A DNA stretch of 64,000 bases, taken from positions 24,066,891-24,130,890 of the forward strand of contig JAKSZU010000025.1 in the NCBI GenBank assembly GCA_026018925.1. Reading direction: 5' to 3'. The position numbers and the translations under genes were made by a program. Below, piece after piece: positions 22,501-34,230 of the stretch. This DNA comes from Tupaia tana. Lineage: Eukaryota; Chordata; Mammalia; Scandentia; Tupaiidae. The first letter of the stretch is position 1. Each line of letters begins with the position of its first letter. The notes below the pieces were generated by a model. That model was not told the origin of the DNA. It worked only from the letters and a program-made list of their open reading frames with translations, and searched no databases.

Positions 22501-25500
22501 TGTGGTGTGGTAGGATGGAGGGCGTTCCCACGTGTTAATCAGAAGAGAAAAATTTACAAATGAAAGACGTGGGAAAGGGAACAAAAAAAGAAAAAAAAAG
22601 TGTATCTGGCAGAAAGTGGGGTGTCTGGTTTGGGGGTCCTGGGGCGGAAGCTACTGGGGACAGTGCTCCCTCGCAGATCCTGGCCCAGGGGTTGAAACGT
22701 GGGAGTGTGGTGTGGTAGGATGGAGGGCGTTCCTGGCTGAAACAGGGGTGTCTGGCTTGGGGGTCCAGGTTAATCAGAAGAGAAAAATTTACAAATGAAA
22801 GACATGGGTGAGGGGACAAAAAAAGAAAAAAAGAAAAAAAGAAGAAAATAAAAGCGTACCTGGCTGAAAGAAGGGAGTCTGGCTTGGGGGTCCTGGGGCG
22901 GAAGCTACTGGGGACAGTCCTCCCTCACAGATGCTGGCCCAGAGGATGAAAGATGGGAGTGTGGTGTGGTAGGATGGAGGACGTTCCTATGTGTTAATCA
23001 GAAGAGAAGAATTTACCAATGAAAGACGTGGGAAAGGGAACAAAAAAAGAAAAAAAAAAGATAAAAAAATTGTATCTGGCAGCAAGAGGGGTGTCTGGCT
23101 TGGGGGTCCTGGGGCGGAAGCTACTGGGGACAGTGCTCCCTCGCAGATCCTGGCCCAGGGGTTGAAATGTGGGAGTGTGGTTTGGTAGGATGGAGGGCGT
23201 TCCTGGCTGAAAGAGGGGTGTCTGGCTTGGGGGTCCTGGGGCGGAGGCTACTGGGGACAGTCCTCCCTCGCAGATCGTGGCCCAGGGGTTGAAAGATGGG
23301 AGTGTGGTGTGGTAGGATGGAGGGCGTTCCTGGCTGAAAGAGGGGTGTCTGGCTTGGGGGTCCAGGAAAGTCAGAAGAGAAAAATTTACAAATGAAAGAC
23401 GTGGGTGAGGGGACAAAAAAAGAAAAAGAAAAAAAAAAAGGAAAAAAAGTGTATCTGGCAGAAAGAGGGGTGTCTGGCTTGGAGGTCCCGGAGCGGAAGC
23501 TACTGGGGACAGTCCTTTCTCTCAGATCGTGGTCAAGGGGTCAGAAGATAGGAGTGTGGTGTGGTAGGATGGAGGGCGTTCCTGACTGAAAGAGGGGTGT
23601 CTGGCTTGGGGGTCCTGGGGCGGAAGCTACTGGGGACAGTCCTCCCTCGTAGATCCTGGCCCAGGGGTGGAAAGATGGGAGTGTGGTGTGGTAGGATGGA
23701 GGGCGATCCTATGTGTTAATCAGAAGAGAAAAATTTACAAATGAGAGACGTGGGTGAGGGGACAAAAAAAGAGAAAAAAAAAGAGAAAAAAATTGTATCT
23801 GGCAGAAAGAGGGGTGTCTGGCTTGGGGGTCCCGGGGCGGAAGCTACTGGGGACAGTGCTCCCTCGCAGATCCTGGCCCAGGGGTTGAAATGTGGGAGTG
23901 TGGTGTGGTAGGATGGAGGGCATTCCTGGCAGAAAGAGGGGTGTCTGGCTTGGGGGTCCTGGGGCGGAAGCTACTGGGGACAGTGCTCCCTCACAGATCC
24001 TGGCCCAGGGGTCCAAAGATGGGAGTGTGGTGTGGTAGGATGGAGGGCGTTCCTGGCTGAAAGAAGGGTGTCTGGCTTGGGGGTCCAGGAAAGTCAGAAG
24101 AGAAAAATTTACAAATGAAAGACGTGGGGAAGGGAACAATAAAAGACAAAAAAAAAAAAAAAAAAAAAAGGAAAAAAAGTGTATCTGGCAGAAAGAGGGG
24201 TATCTGGCTTGGGGGTCCTGGGGCGGAAGATACTGGGGACAGTTCTCCCTCGCAGATCCTGGCCCAGGGGTTGAAATGTGGGAGTGTGGTGTGGTAGGAT
24301 GGAGGGCATTCTTGGCTGAAACAGGGGTGTCTGGCTTGGGGGTCCTGGGGCGGAAGCTACTGGGGACAGTCCTCCCTCGCAGATCCTGGCCCAGGGGTGG
24401 AAAGATGGGAGTGTGGTGTGGTAGGATGGAGGGCGATCCTATGTGTTAATGAGAAGAGAAAAATTTATAAATGAAAGACGTGGGTGAGGAGACAAAAAAA
24501 GAAAAAAAGAAAAAAAGAAGAAAATAAAAGCGTACCTGGCTGAAAGAAGGGAGTCTGGCTTGGGGGTCCTGGGGCGGAAGCTACTGGGGACAGTCCTCCC
24601 TCACAGATGCTGGCCCAGAGGATGAAAGATGGGAGTGTGGTGTGGTAGGATGGAGGGCGTTCCTATGTGTTAATCAGAAGAGAAAAATTTACCAATGAAA
24701 GACGTGGGAAAGGGAACAAAAAAAGAAAAAAAAAAAGATAAAAAAATTGTATCTGGCAGAAAGAGGGGTGTCTGGCTTGGGGGTCCAGGAAAGTCAGAAG
24801 AGAAAAATTTATAAATGAAAGACGTGGGTGAGGGGACAAAAAAAGAAAAAGAAAAAAAAAAAGGAAAAAAAGTGTATCTGGCAGAAAGAGGGGTGTCTGG
24901 CTTGGGGGTCCCGGAGCGGAAGCTACTGGGGACAGTCCTTTCTCTCAGATCGTGGTCAAGGGGTCAGAAGATAGGAGTGTGGTGTGGTAGGATGGAGGGC
25001 GTTCCTGACTGAAAGAGGGGTGTCTGGCTTGGGGGTCCTGGGGCGGAAGCTACTGGGGACAGTCCTCCCTCGCAGATCCTGGCCCGGGGGTGGAAAGATG
25101 GGAGTGTGTTGTGGTAGGATGGAGGGCGATCCTATGTGTTAATCAGAAGAGAAAAATTTACAAATGAGAGACGTGGGTGAGGGGACAAAAAAAGAGAAAA
25201 AAAAAGAGAAAAAAATTGTATCTGGCAGAAAGAGGGGTGTCTGGCTTGGGGGTCCCGGGGCGGAAGCTACTGGGGACAGTGCTCCCTCGCAGATCCTGGC
25301 CCAGGGGTTGAAATGTGGGAGTGTGGTGTGGTAGGATGGAGGGCATTCCTGGCAGAAAGAGGGGTGTCTGGCTTGGGGGTCCTGGGGCGGAAGCTACTGG
25401 GGACAGTGCTCCCTCACAGATCCTGGCCCAGGGGTCCAAAGATGGGAGTGTGGTGTGGTAGGATGGAGGGCGTTCCTGGCTGAAAGAAGGGTGTCTGGCT

Positions 25501-28500
25501 TGGGGGTCCAGGAAAGTCAGAAGAGAAAAATTTACAAATGAAAGACGTGGGGAAGGGAACAATAAAAGACAAAAAAAAAAAAAAAAAAAAAGGAAAAAAA
25601 GTGTATCTGGCAGAAAGAGGGGTATCTGGCTTGGGGGTCCTGGGGCGGAAGATACTGGGGACAGTGCTCCCTCGCAGATCCTGGCCCAGGGGTTGAAATG
25701 TGGGAGTGTGGTGTGGTAGGATGGAGGGCATTCTTGGCTGAAACAGGGGTGTCTGGCTTGGGGGTCCTGGGGCGGCAGCTACTGGGGACAGTCCTCCCTC
25801 GCAGATCGTGGCCCAGGGGTGGAAAGATGGGAGTGTGGTGTGGTAGGATGGAGGGCATTCCTGGCTGAAAGAGGAGTGTCTGGCTTGGGGGTCCTGGGGC
25901 GGAAGCTACTGAGGACAGTCCTCCCTCGCATATCCTGGCCCAGGGGTGGAAAGATGGGAGTGTGGTGTGGTAGGATGGAGGGCGATCCTATGTGTTAATG
26001 AGAAGAGAAAAATTTGTAAATGAAAGACGTGGGTGAGGGGACAAAAAAAGAAAAAAAGAAAAAAAGAAGAAAATAAAAGCGTACCTGGCTGAAAGAAGGG
26101 AGTCTGGCTTGGGGGTCCCGGGGCGGAAGCTACTGGGGACAGTCCTCCCTCGCAGATCCTGGCCCAGGGGTGGAAAGATGGGAGTGTGGTGTGGTAGGAT
26201 GGAGGGCGATCCTATGTGTTAATCAGAAGAGAAAAATTTACAAATGAAAGACGTTGGTGAGGGGACAAAAAAAGAAAAAAAAAAAAGATAAAAAAATTGT
26301 ATCTGGCAGAAAGAGGGGAGTCTGGCTTGGGGGTCCCGGGGCGGAAGCTACTGGGGACAGTGCTCCCTCGCAGATCCTGGCCCAGGGGTTGAAATGTGGG
26401 AGTGTGGTGTGGTAGGATGGAGGGCATTCCTGGCTGAAACAGGGGTGTCTGGCTTGGGGGTCCAGGGGCGGAAGCTACTGGGGACAGTCCTCCCTCGCAG
26501 ATCGTGGCCCAGGGGTCGAAAGATGGGAGTGTGGTGTGGTAGGATGGAGGACGTTCCTGGCTGAAAGAGGGGTGTCTGGCTTGGGGGTCCAGGAAAGTCA
26601 GAAGAGAAAAATTTACAAATGAAAGACGTGGGTGAGGGGACAAAAAAAAAAAAAAAAAAAAAAAAGAAGAAGAAAATAAAAGCGTACCTGGCTGAAAGAG
26701 GGGAGTCTGGCTTGGGGGTCCTGGGGCGGAAGCTACCGGGGACAGTCCTTTCTCACAGATGCTGGCCCAGGGGATGAATGATGGGAGTGTGGTGTGGTAG
26801 GATGGAGGGCGTTCCCACGTGTTAATCAGAAGAGAAAAATTTACAAATGAAAGACGTGGGAAAGGGAACAAAAAAAGAAAAAAAAAGTGTATCTGGCAGA
26901 AAGTGGGGTGTCTGGTTTGGGGGTCCTGGGGCGGAAGCTACTGGGGACAGTGCTCCCTCGCAGATCCTGGCCCAGGGGTTGAAACGTGGGAGTGTGGTGT
27001 GGTAGGATGGAGGGCGTTCCTGGCTGAAACAGGGGTGTCTGGCTTGGGGGTCCCGGTTAATCAGAAGAGAAAAATTTACAAATGAAAGACATGGGTGAGG
27101 GGACAAAAAAAGAAAAAAAGAAAAAAAGAAGAAAATAAAAGCGTACCTGGCTGAAAGAAGGGAGTCTGGCTTGGGGGTCCTGGGGCGGAAGCTACTGGGG
27201 ACAGTCCTCCCTCACAGATGCTGGCCCAGAGGATGAAAGATGGGAGTGTGGTGTGGTAGGATGGAGGACGTTCCTATGTGTTAATCAGAAGAGAAAAATT
27301 TACCAATGAAAGACGTGGGAAAGGGAACAAAAAAAGAAAAAAAAAAAGATAAAAAAATTGTATCTGGCAGCAAGAGGGGTGTCTGGCTTGGGGGTCCCGG
27401 GGCGGAAGCTACTGGGGACAGTGCTCCCTCGCAGATCCTGGCCCAGGGGTTGAAATGTGGGAGTGTGGTGTGGTAGTATGGAGGGCATTCTTGGCTGAAA
27501 CAGGGGTGTCTGGCTTGGGGGTCCTGGGGCGGAAGCTACTGGGGACAGTCCTCCCTCACAGATGCTGGCCCAGAGGATGAAAGATGGGAGTGTGGTGTGG
27601 TAGGATGGAGGACGTTCCTATGTGTTAATCAGAAGAGAAAAATTTACCAATGAAAGACGTGGGAAAGGGAACAAAAAAAGAAAAAAAAAAAAAAGATAAA
27701 AAAATTGTATCTGGCAGAAAGAGGGGTGTCTGGCTTGGGGGTCCCGGGGCGGAAGCTACTGGGGACAGTGCTCCCTCGCAGATCCTGGCCCAGGGGTTGA
27801 AATGTGGGAGTGTGGTGTGGTAGGATGGAGGGCGTTCCTGGCTGAAAGAGGGGTGTCTGGCTTGGGGGTCCTGGGGCGGAAGCTACTGGGGACAGTCCTC
27901 CCTCGCAGATCCTGGCCCAGGGGTGGAAAGATGGGAGTGTGGTGTGGTAGGATGGAGGGCGATCCTATGTGTTAATCAGAAGAGAAAAATTTACAAATGA
28001 GAGACGTGGGTGAGGGGACAAAAAAAGAGAAAAAAAAAGATAAAAAAATTGTATCTGGCAGAAAGAGGGGTGTCTGGCTTGGGGGTCCCGGGGCCGAAGC
28101 TACTGGGGACAGTGCTCCCTCGCAGATCCTGGCCCAGGGGTTGAAATGTGGGAGTGTGGTGTGGTAGGATGGAGGGCATTCCTGGCTGAAAGAGGGGTGT
28201 CTGGCTTGGGGGTCCTGGGGCGGAAGCTACTGGGGACAGTCCTCCCTCGCAGATCGTGGCCCAGGGGTCGAAAGATGGGAGTGTGGTGTGGTAGGATGGA
28301 GGGCGTTCCTGGCTGAAAGAGGGGTGTCTGGCTTGGGGGTCCAGGAAAGTCAGAAGAGAAATATTTACAAATGAAAGACGTGGGGAAGGGAACAATAAAA
28401 GACAAAAAAAAAAAAAAAAAAAAGGAAAAAAAGTGTATCTGGCAGAAAGAGGGGTATCTGGCTTGGGGGTCCTGGGGCGGAAGATACTGGGGACAGTGCT

Positions 28501-31500
28501 CCCTCGCAGATCCTGGCCCAGGGGTTGAAATGTGGGAGTGTGGTGTGGTAGGATGGAGGGCATTCTTGGCTGAAACAGGGGTGTCTGGCTTGGGGGTCCT
28601 GGGGCGGCAGCTACTGGGGACAGTCCTCCCTCGCAGATCCTGGCCCAGGGGTGGAAAGATGGGAGTGTGGTGTGGTAGGATGGAGGGCGATCCTATGTGT
28701 TAATGAGAAGAGAAAAATTTATAAATGAAAGACGTGGGTGAGGGGACAAAAAAAGAAAAAAAGAAAAAAAGAAGAAAATAAAAGCGTACCTGGCTGAAAG
28801 AAGGGAGTCTGGCTTGGGGGTCCCGGGGCGGAAGCAACTGGGGACAGTCCTCCATCGCAGATCCTGGCCCAGGGGTGGAAAGATGGGAGTGTGGTGTGGT
28901 AGGATGGAGGGCGATCCTATGTGTTAATCAGAAGAGAAAAATTTACAAATGAAAGACGTGGGTGAGGGGACAAAAAAAGGAAAAAAAAAAGATAAAAAAA
29001 TTGTATCTGGCAGAAAGAGGGGTGTCTGGCTTGGGGGTCCCGGGGCGGAAGCTACTGGGGACAGTGCTCCCTCGCAGATCCTGGCCCAGGGGTTGAAATG
29101 TGGGAGTGTGGTGTGGTAGGATGGAGGGCATTCCTGGCTGAAACAGGGGTGTCTGGCTTGGGGGTCCTGGGGCGGAAGCTACTGGGGACAGTCCTCCCTC
29201 GCAGATCGTGGCCCAGGGGTCGAAAGATGGGAGTGTGGTGTGGTAGGATGGAGGACGTTCCTGGCTGAAAGAGGGGAGTCTGGCTTGGGGGTCCTGGGGC
29301 AGAAGCTACTGGGGACAGTCCTTTCTCACAGATGCTGGCCCAGGGGATGAATGATGGGAGTGTGGTGTGGTAGGATGGAGGGCGTTCCCACGTGTTAATC
29401 AGAAGAGAAAAATTTACAAATGAAAGACGTGGGAAAGGGAACAAAAAAAGAAAAAAAAAGTGTATCTGGCAGAAAGTGGGGTGTCTGGTTTGGGGGTCCT
29501 GGGGCGGAAGCTACTGGGGACAGTGCTCCCTCGCAGATCCTGGCCCAGGGGTTGAAACGTGGGAGTGTGGTGTGGTAGGATGGAGGGCGTTCCTGGCTGA
29601 AACAGGGGTGTCTGGCTTGGGGGTCCAGGTTAATCAGAAGAGAAAAATTTACAAATGAAAGACATGGGTGAGGGGACAAAAAAAGAAAAAAAGAAAAAAA
29701 GAAGAAAATAAAAGCGTACCTGGCTGAAAGAAGGGAGTCTGGCTTGGGGGTCCTGGGGCGGAAGCTACTGGGGACAGTCCTCCCTCACAGATGCTGGCCC
29801 AGAGGATGAAAGATGGGAGTGTGGTGTGGTAGGATGGAGGACGTTCCTATGTGTTAATCAGAAGAGAAGAATTTACCAATGAAAGACGTGGGAAAGGGAA
29901 CAAAAAAAGAAAAAAAAAAGATAAAAAAATTGTATCTGGCAGCAAGAGGGGTGTCTGGCTTGGGGGTCCTGGGGCGGAAGCTACTGGGGACAGTGCTCCC
30001 TCGCAGATCCTGGCCCAGGGGTTGAAATGTGGGAGTGTGGTTTGGTAGGATGGAGGGCGTTCCTGGCTGAAAGAGGGGTGTCTGGCTTGGGGGTCCTGGG
30101 GCGGAGGCTACTGGGGACAGTCCTCCCTCGCAGATCGTGGCCCAGGGGTTGAAAGATGGGAGTGTGGTGTGGTAGGATGGAGGGCGTTCCTGGCTGAAAG
30201 AGGGGTGTCTGGCTTGGGGGTCCAGGAAAGTCAGAAGAGAAAAATTTACAAATGAAAGACGTGGGTGAGGGGACAAAAAAAGAAAAAGAAAAAAAAAAAG
30301 GAAAAAAAGTGTATCTGGCAGAAAGAGGGGTGTCTGGCTTGGAGGTCCCGGAGCGGAAGCTACTGGGGACAGTCCTTTCTCTCAGATCGTGGTCAAGGGG
30401 TCAGAAGATAGGAGTGTGGTGTGGTAGGATGGAGGGCGTTCCTGACTGAAAGAGGGGTGTCTGGCTTGGGGGTCCTGGGGCGGAAGCTACTGGGGACAGT
30501 CCTCCCTCGTAGATCCTGGCCCAGGGGTGGAAAGATGGGAGTGTGGTGTGGTAGGATGGAGGGCGATCCTATGTGTTAATCAGAAGAGAAAAATTTACAA
30601 ATGAGAGACGTGGGTGAGGGGACAAAAAAAAGAGAAAAAAAAAGAGAAAAAAATTGTATCTGGCAGAAAGAGGGGTGTCTGGCTTGGGGGTCCCGGGGCG
30701 GAAGCTACTGGGGACAGTGCTCCCTCGCAGATCCTGGCCCAGGGGTTGAAATGTGGGAGTGTGGTGTGGTAGGATGGAGGGCATTCCTGGCAGAAAGAGG
30801 GGTGTCTGGCTTGGGGGTCCTGGGGCGGAAGCTACTGGGGACAGTGCTCCCTCACAGATCCTGGCCCAGGGGTCCAAAGATGGGAGTGTGGTGTGGTAGG
30901 ATGGAGGGCGTTCCTGGCTGAAAGAAGGGTGTCTGGCTTGGGGGTCCAGGAAAGTCAGAAGAGAAAAATTTACAAATGAAAGACGTGGGGAAGGGAACAA
31001 TAAAAGACAAAAAAAAAAAAAAAAAAAAAAGGAAAAAAAGTGTATCTGGCAGAAAGAGGGGTATCTGGCTTGGGGGTCCTGGGGCGGAAGATACTGGGGA
31101 CAGTTCTCCCTCGCAGATCCTGGCCCAGGGGTTGAAATGTGGGAGTGTGGTGTGGTAGGATGGAGGGCATTCTTGGCTGAAACAGGGGTGTCTGGCTTGG
31201 GGGTCCTGGGGCGGAAGCTACTGGGGACAGTCCTCCCTCGCAGATCCTGGCCCAGGGGTGGAAAGATGGGAGTGTGGTGTGGTAGGATGGAGGGCGATCC
31301 TATGTGTTAATGAGAAGAGAAAAATTTATAAATGAAAGACGTGGGTGAGGAGACAAAAAAAGAAAAAAAGAAAAAAAGAAGAAAATAAAAGCGTACCTGG
31401 CTGAAAGAAGGGAGTCTGGCTTGGGGGTCCTGGGGCGGAAGCTACTGGGGACAGTCCTCCCTCACAGATGCTGGCCCAGAGGATGAAAGATGGGAGTGTG

Positions 31501-34230
31501 GTGTGGTAGGATGGAGGGCGTTCCTATGTGTTAATCAGAAGAGAAAAATTTACCAATGAAAGACGTGGGAAAGGGAACAAAAAAAGAAAAAAAAAAAGAT
31601 AAAAAAATTGTATCTGGCAGAAAGAGGGGTGTCTGGCTTGGGGGTCCAGGAAAGTCAGAAGAGAAAAATTTATAAATGAAAGACGTGGGTGAGGGGACAA
31701 AAAAAGAAAAAGAAAAAAAAAAAGGAAAAAAAGTGTATCTGGCAGAAAGAGGGGTGTCTGGCTTGGGGGTCCCGGAGCGGAAGCTACTGGGGACAGTCCT
31801 TTCTCTCAGATCGTGGTCAAGGGGTCAGAAGATAGGAGTGTGGTGTGGTAGGATGGAGGGCGTTCCTGACTGAAAGAGGGGTGTCTGGCTTGGGGGGTCC
31901 TGGGGCGGAAGCTACTGGGGACAGTCCTCCCTCGCAGATCCTGGCCCGGGGGGTGGAAAGATGGGAGTGTGTTGTGGTAGGATGGAGGGCGATCCTATGT
32001 GTTAATCAGAAGAGAAAAATTTACAAATGAGAGACGTGGGTGAGGGGACAAAAAAAGAGAAAAAAAAAGAGAAAAAAATTGTATCTGGCAGAAAGAGGGG
32101 TGTCTGGCTTGGGGGTCCCGGGGCGGAAGCTACTGGGGACAGTGCTCCCTCGCAGATCCTGGCCCAGGGGTTGAAATGTGGGAGTGTGGTGTGGTAGGAT
32201 GGAGGGCATTCCTGGCAGAAAGAGGGGTGTCTGGCTTGGGGGTCCTGGGGCGGAAGCTACTGGGGACAGTGCTCCCTCACAGATCCTGGCCCAGGGGTCC
32301 AAAGATGGGAGTGTGGTGTGGTAGGATGGAGGGCGTTCCTGGCTGAAAGAAGGGTGTCTGGCTTGGGGGTCCAGGAAAGTCAGAAGAGAAAAATTTACAA
32401 ATGAAAGACGTGGGGAAGGGAACAATAAAAGACAAAAAAAAAAAAAAAAAAAAGGAAAAAAAGTGTATCTGGCAGAAAGAGGGGTATCTGGCTTGGGGGT
32501 CCTGGGGCGGAAGATACTGGGGACAGTGCTCCCTCGCAGATCCTGGCCCAGGGGTTGAAATGTGGGAGTGTGGTGTGGTAGGATGGAGGGCATTCTTGGC
32601 TGAAACAGGGGTGTCTGGCTTGGGGGTCCTGGGGCGGCAGCTACTGGGGACAGTCCTCCCTCGCAGATCGTGGCCCAGGGGTGGAAAGATGGGAGTGTGG
32701 TGTGGTAGGATGGAGGGCATTCCTGGCTGAAAGAGGAGTGTCTGGCTTGGGGGTCCTGGGGCGGAAGCTACTGAGGACAGTCCTCCCTCGCATATCCTGG
32801 CCCAGGGGTGGAAAGATGGGAGTGTGGTGTGGTAGGATGGAGGGCGATCCTATGTGTTAATGAGAAGAGAAAAATTTGTAAATGAAAGACGTGGGTGAGG
32901 GGACAAAAAAAGAAAAAAAGAAAAAAAGAAGAAAATAAAAGCGTACCTGGCTGAAAGAAGGGAGTCTGGCTTGGGGGTCCCGGGGCGGAAGCTACTGGGG
33001 ACAGTCCTCCCTCGCAGATCCTGGCCCAGGGGTGGAAAGATGGGAGTGTGGTGTGGTAGGATGGAGGGCGATCCTATGTGTTAATCAGAAGAGAAAAATT
33101 TACAAATGAAAGACGTTGGTGAGGGGACAAAAAAAGAAAAAAAAAAAAGATAAAAAAATTGTATCTGGCAGAAAGAGGGGAGTCTGGCTTGGGGGTCCCG
33201 GGGCGGAAGCTACTGGGGACAGTGCTCCCTCGCAGATCCTGGCCCAGGGGTTGAAATGTGGGAGTGTGGTGTGGTAGGATGGAGGGCATTCCTGGCTGAA
33301 ACAGGGGTGTCTGGCTTGGGGGTCCAGGGGCGGAAGCTACTGGGGACAGTCCTCCCTCGCAGATCGTGGCCCAGGGGTCGAAAGATGGGAGTGTGGTGTG
33401 GTAGGATGGAGGACGTTCCTGGCTGAAAGAGGGGTGTCTGGCTTGGGGGTCCAGGAAAGTCAGAAGAGAAAAATTTACAAATGAAAGACGTGGGTGAGGG
33501 GACAAAAAAAAAAAAAAAAAAAAAAAAGAAGAAGAAAATAAAAGCGTACCTGGCTGAAAGAGGGGAGTCTGGCTTGGGGGTCCTGGGGCGGAAGCTACCG
33601 GGGACAGTCCTTTCTCACAGATGCTGGCCCAGGGGATGAATGATGGGAGTGTGGTGTGGTAGGATGGAGGGCGTTCCCACGTGTTAATCAGAAGAGAAAA
33701 ATTTACAAATGAAAGACGTGGGAAAGGGAACAAAAAAAGAAAAAAAAAGTGTATCTGGCAGAAAGTGGGGTGTCTGGTTTGGGGGTCCTGGGGCGGAAGC
33801 TACTGGGGACAGTGCTCCCTCGCAGATCCTGGCCCAGGGGTTGAAACGTGGGAGTGTGGTGTGGTAGGATGGAGGGCGTTCCTGGCTGAAACAGGGGTGT
33901 CTGGCTTGGGGGTCCCGGTTAATCAGAAGAGAAAAATTTACAAATGAAAGACATGGGTGAGGGGACAAAAAAAGAAAAAAAGAAAAAAAGAAGAAAATAA
34001 AAGCGTACCTGGCTGAAAGAAGGGAGTCTGGCTTGGGGGTCCTGGGGCGGAAGCTACTGGGGACAGTCCTCCCTCACAGATGCTGGCCCAGAGGATGAAA
34101 GATGGGAGTGTGGTGTGGTAGGATGGAGGACGTTCCTATGTGTTAATCAGAAGAGAAAAATTTACCAATGAAAGACGTGGGAAAGGGAACAAAAAAAGAA
34201 AAAAAAAAAGATAAAAAAATTGTATCTGGC
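19565..34230 (-). repeat. 6.86-kb higher-order repeat, about 2.1 copies
   Basis: The same ordered set of variant monomers recurs with offset 6,861 (19,961 to 26,822; 23,392 to 30,252; 24,815 to 31,676) and again 6,862 (26,822 to 33,684). Copy 1 is about 19,565-26,425, copy 2 about 26,426-33,287, and a partial copy 3 runs to about 34,230. The match fades left of 19,565 ('gtggtgaggtagg' differs) and right of 34,230 ('ggcagaaag' against 'ggcagcaag'). Copies are nearly identical, including odd variants such as 'ggtttggtagg' at 23,180 and 30,040. Smaller duplications sit inside, for example 23,392-24,139 against 24,815-25,562 (offset 1,423). Confidence 0.85.

Noticed and set aside
26212..26871. 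219-aa proline-rich minus-strand frame, repeated at 33,074-33,733, and many similar ones
   Set aside because: They consist of array modules. The 127-bp period is not a multiple of three, the minus strand has few stops in any frame, and lengths follow the spacer A-runs. No start context or domain. They are a by-product of composition.
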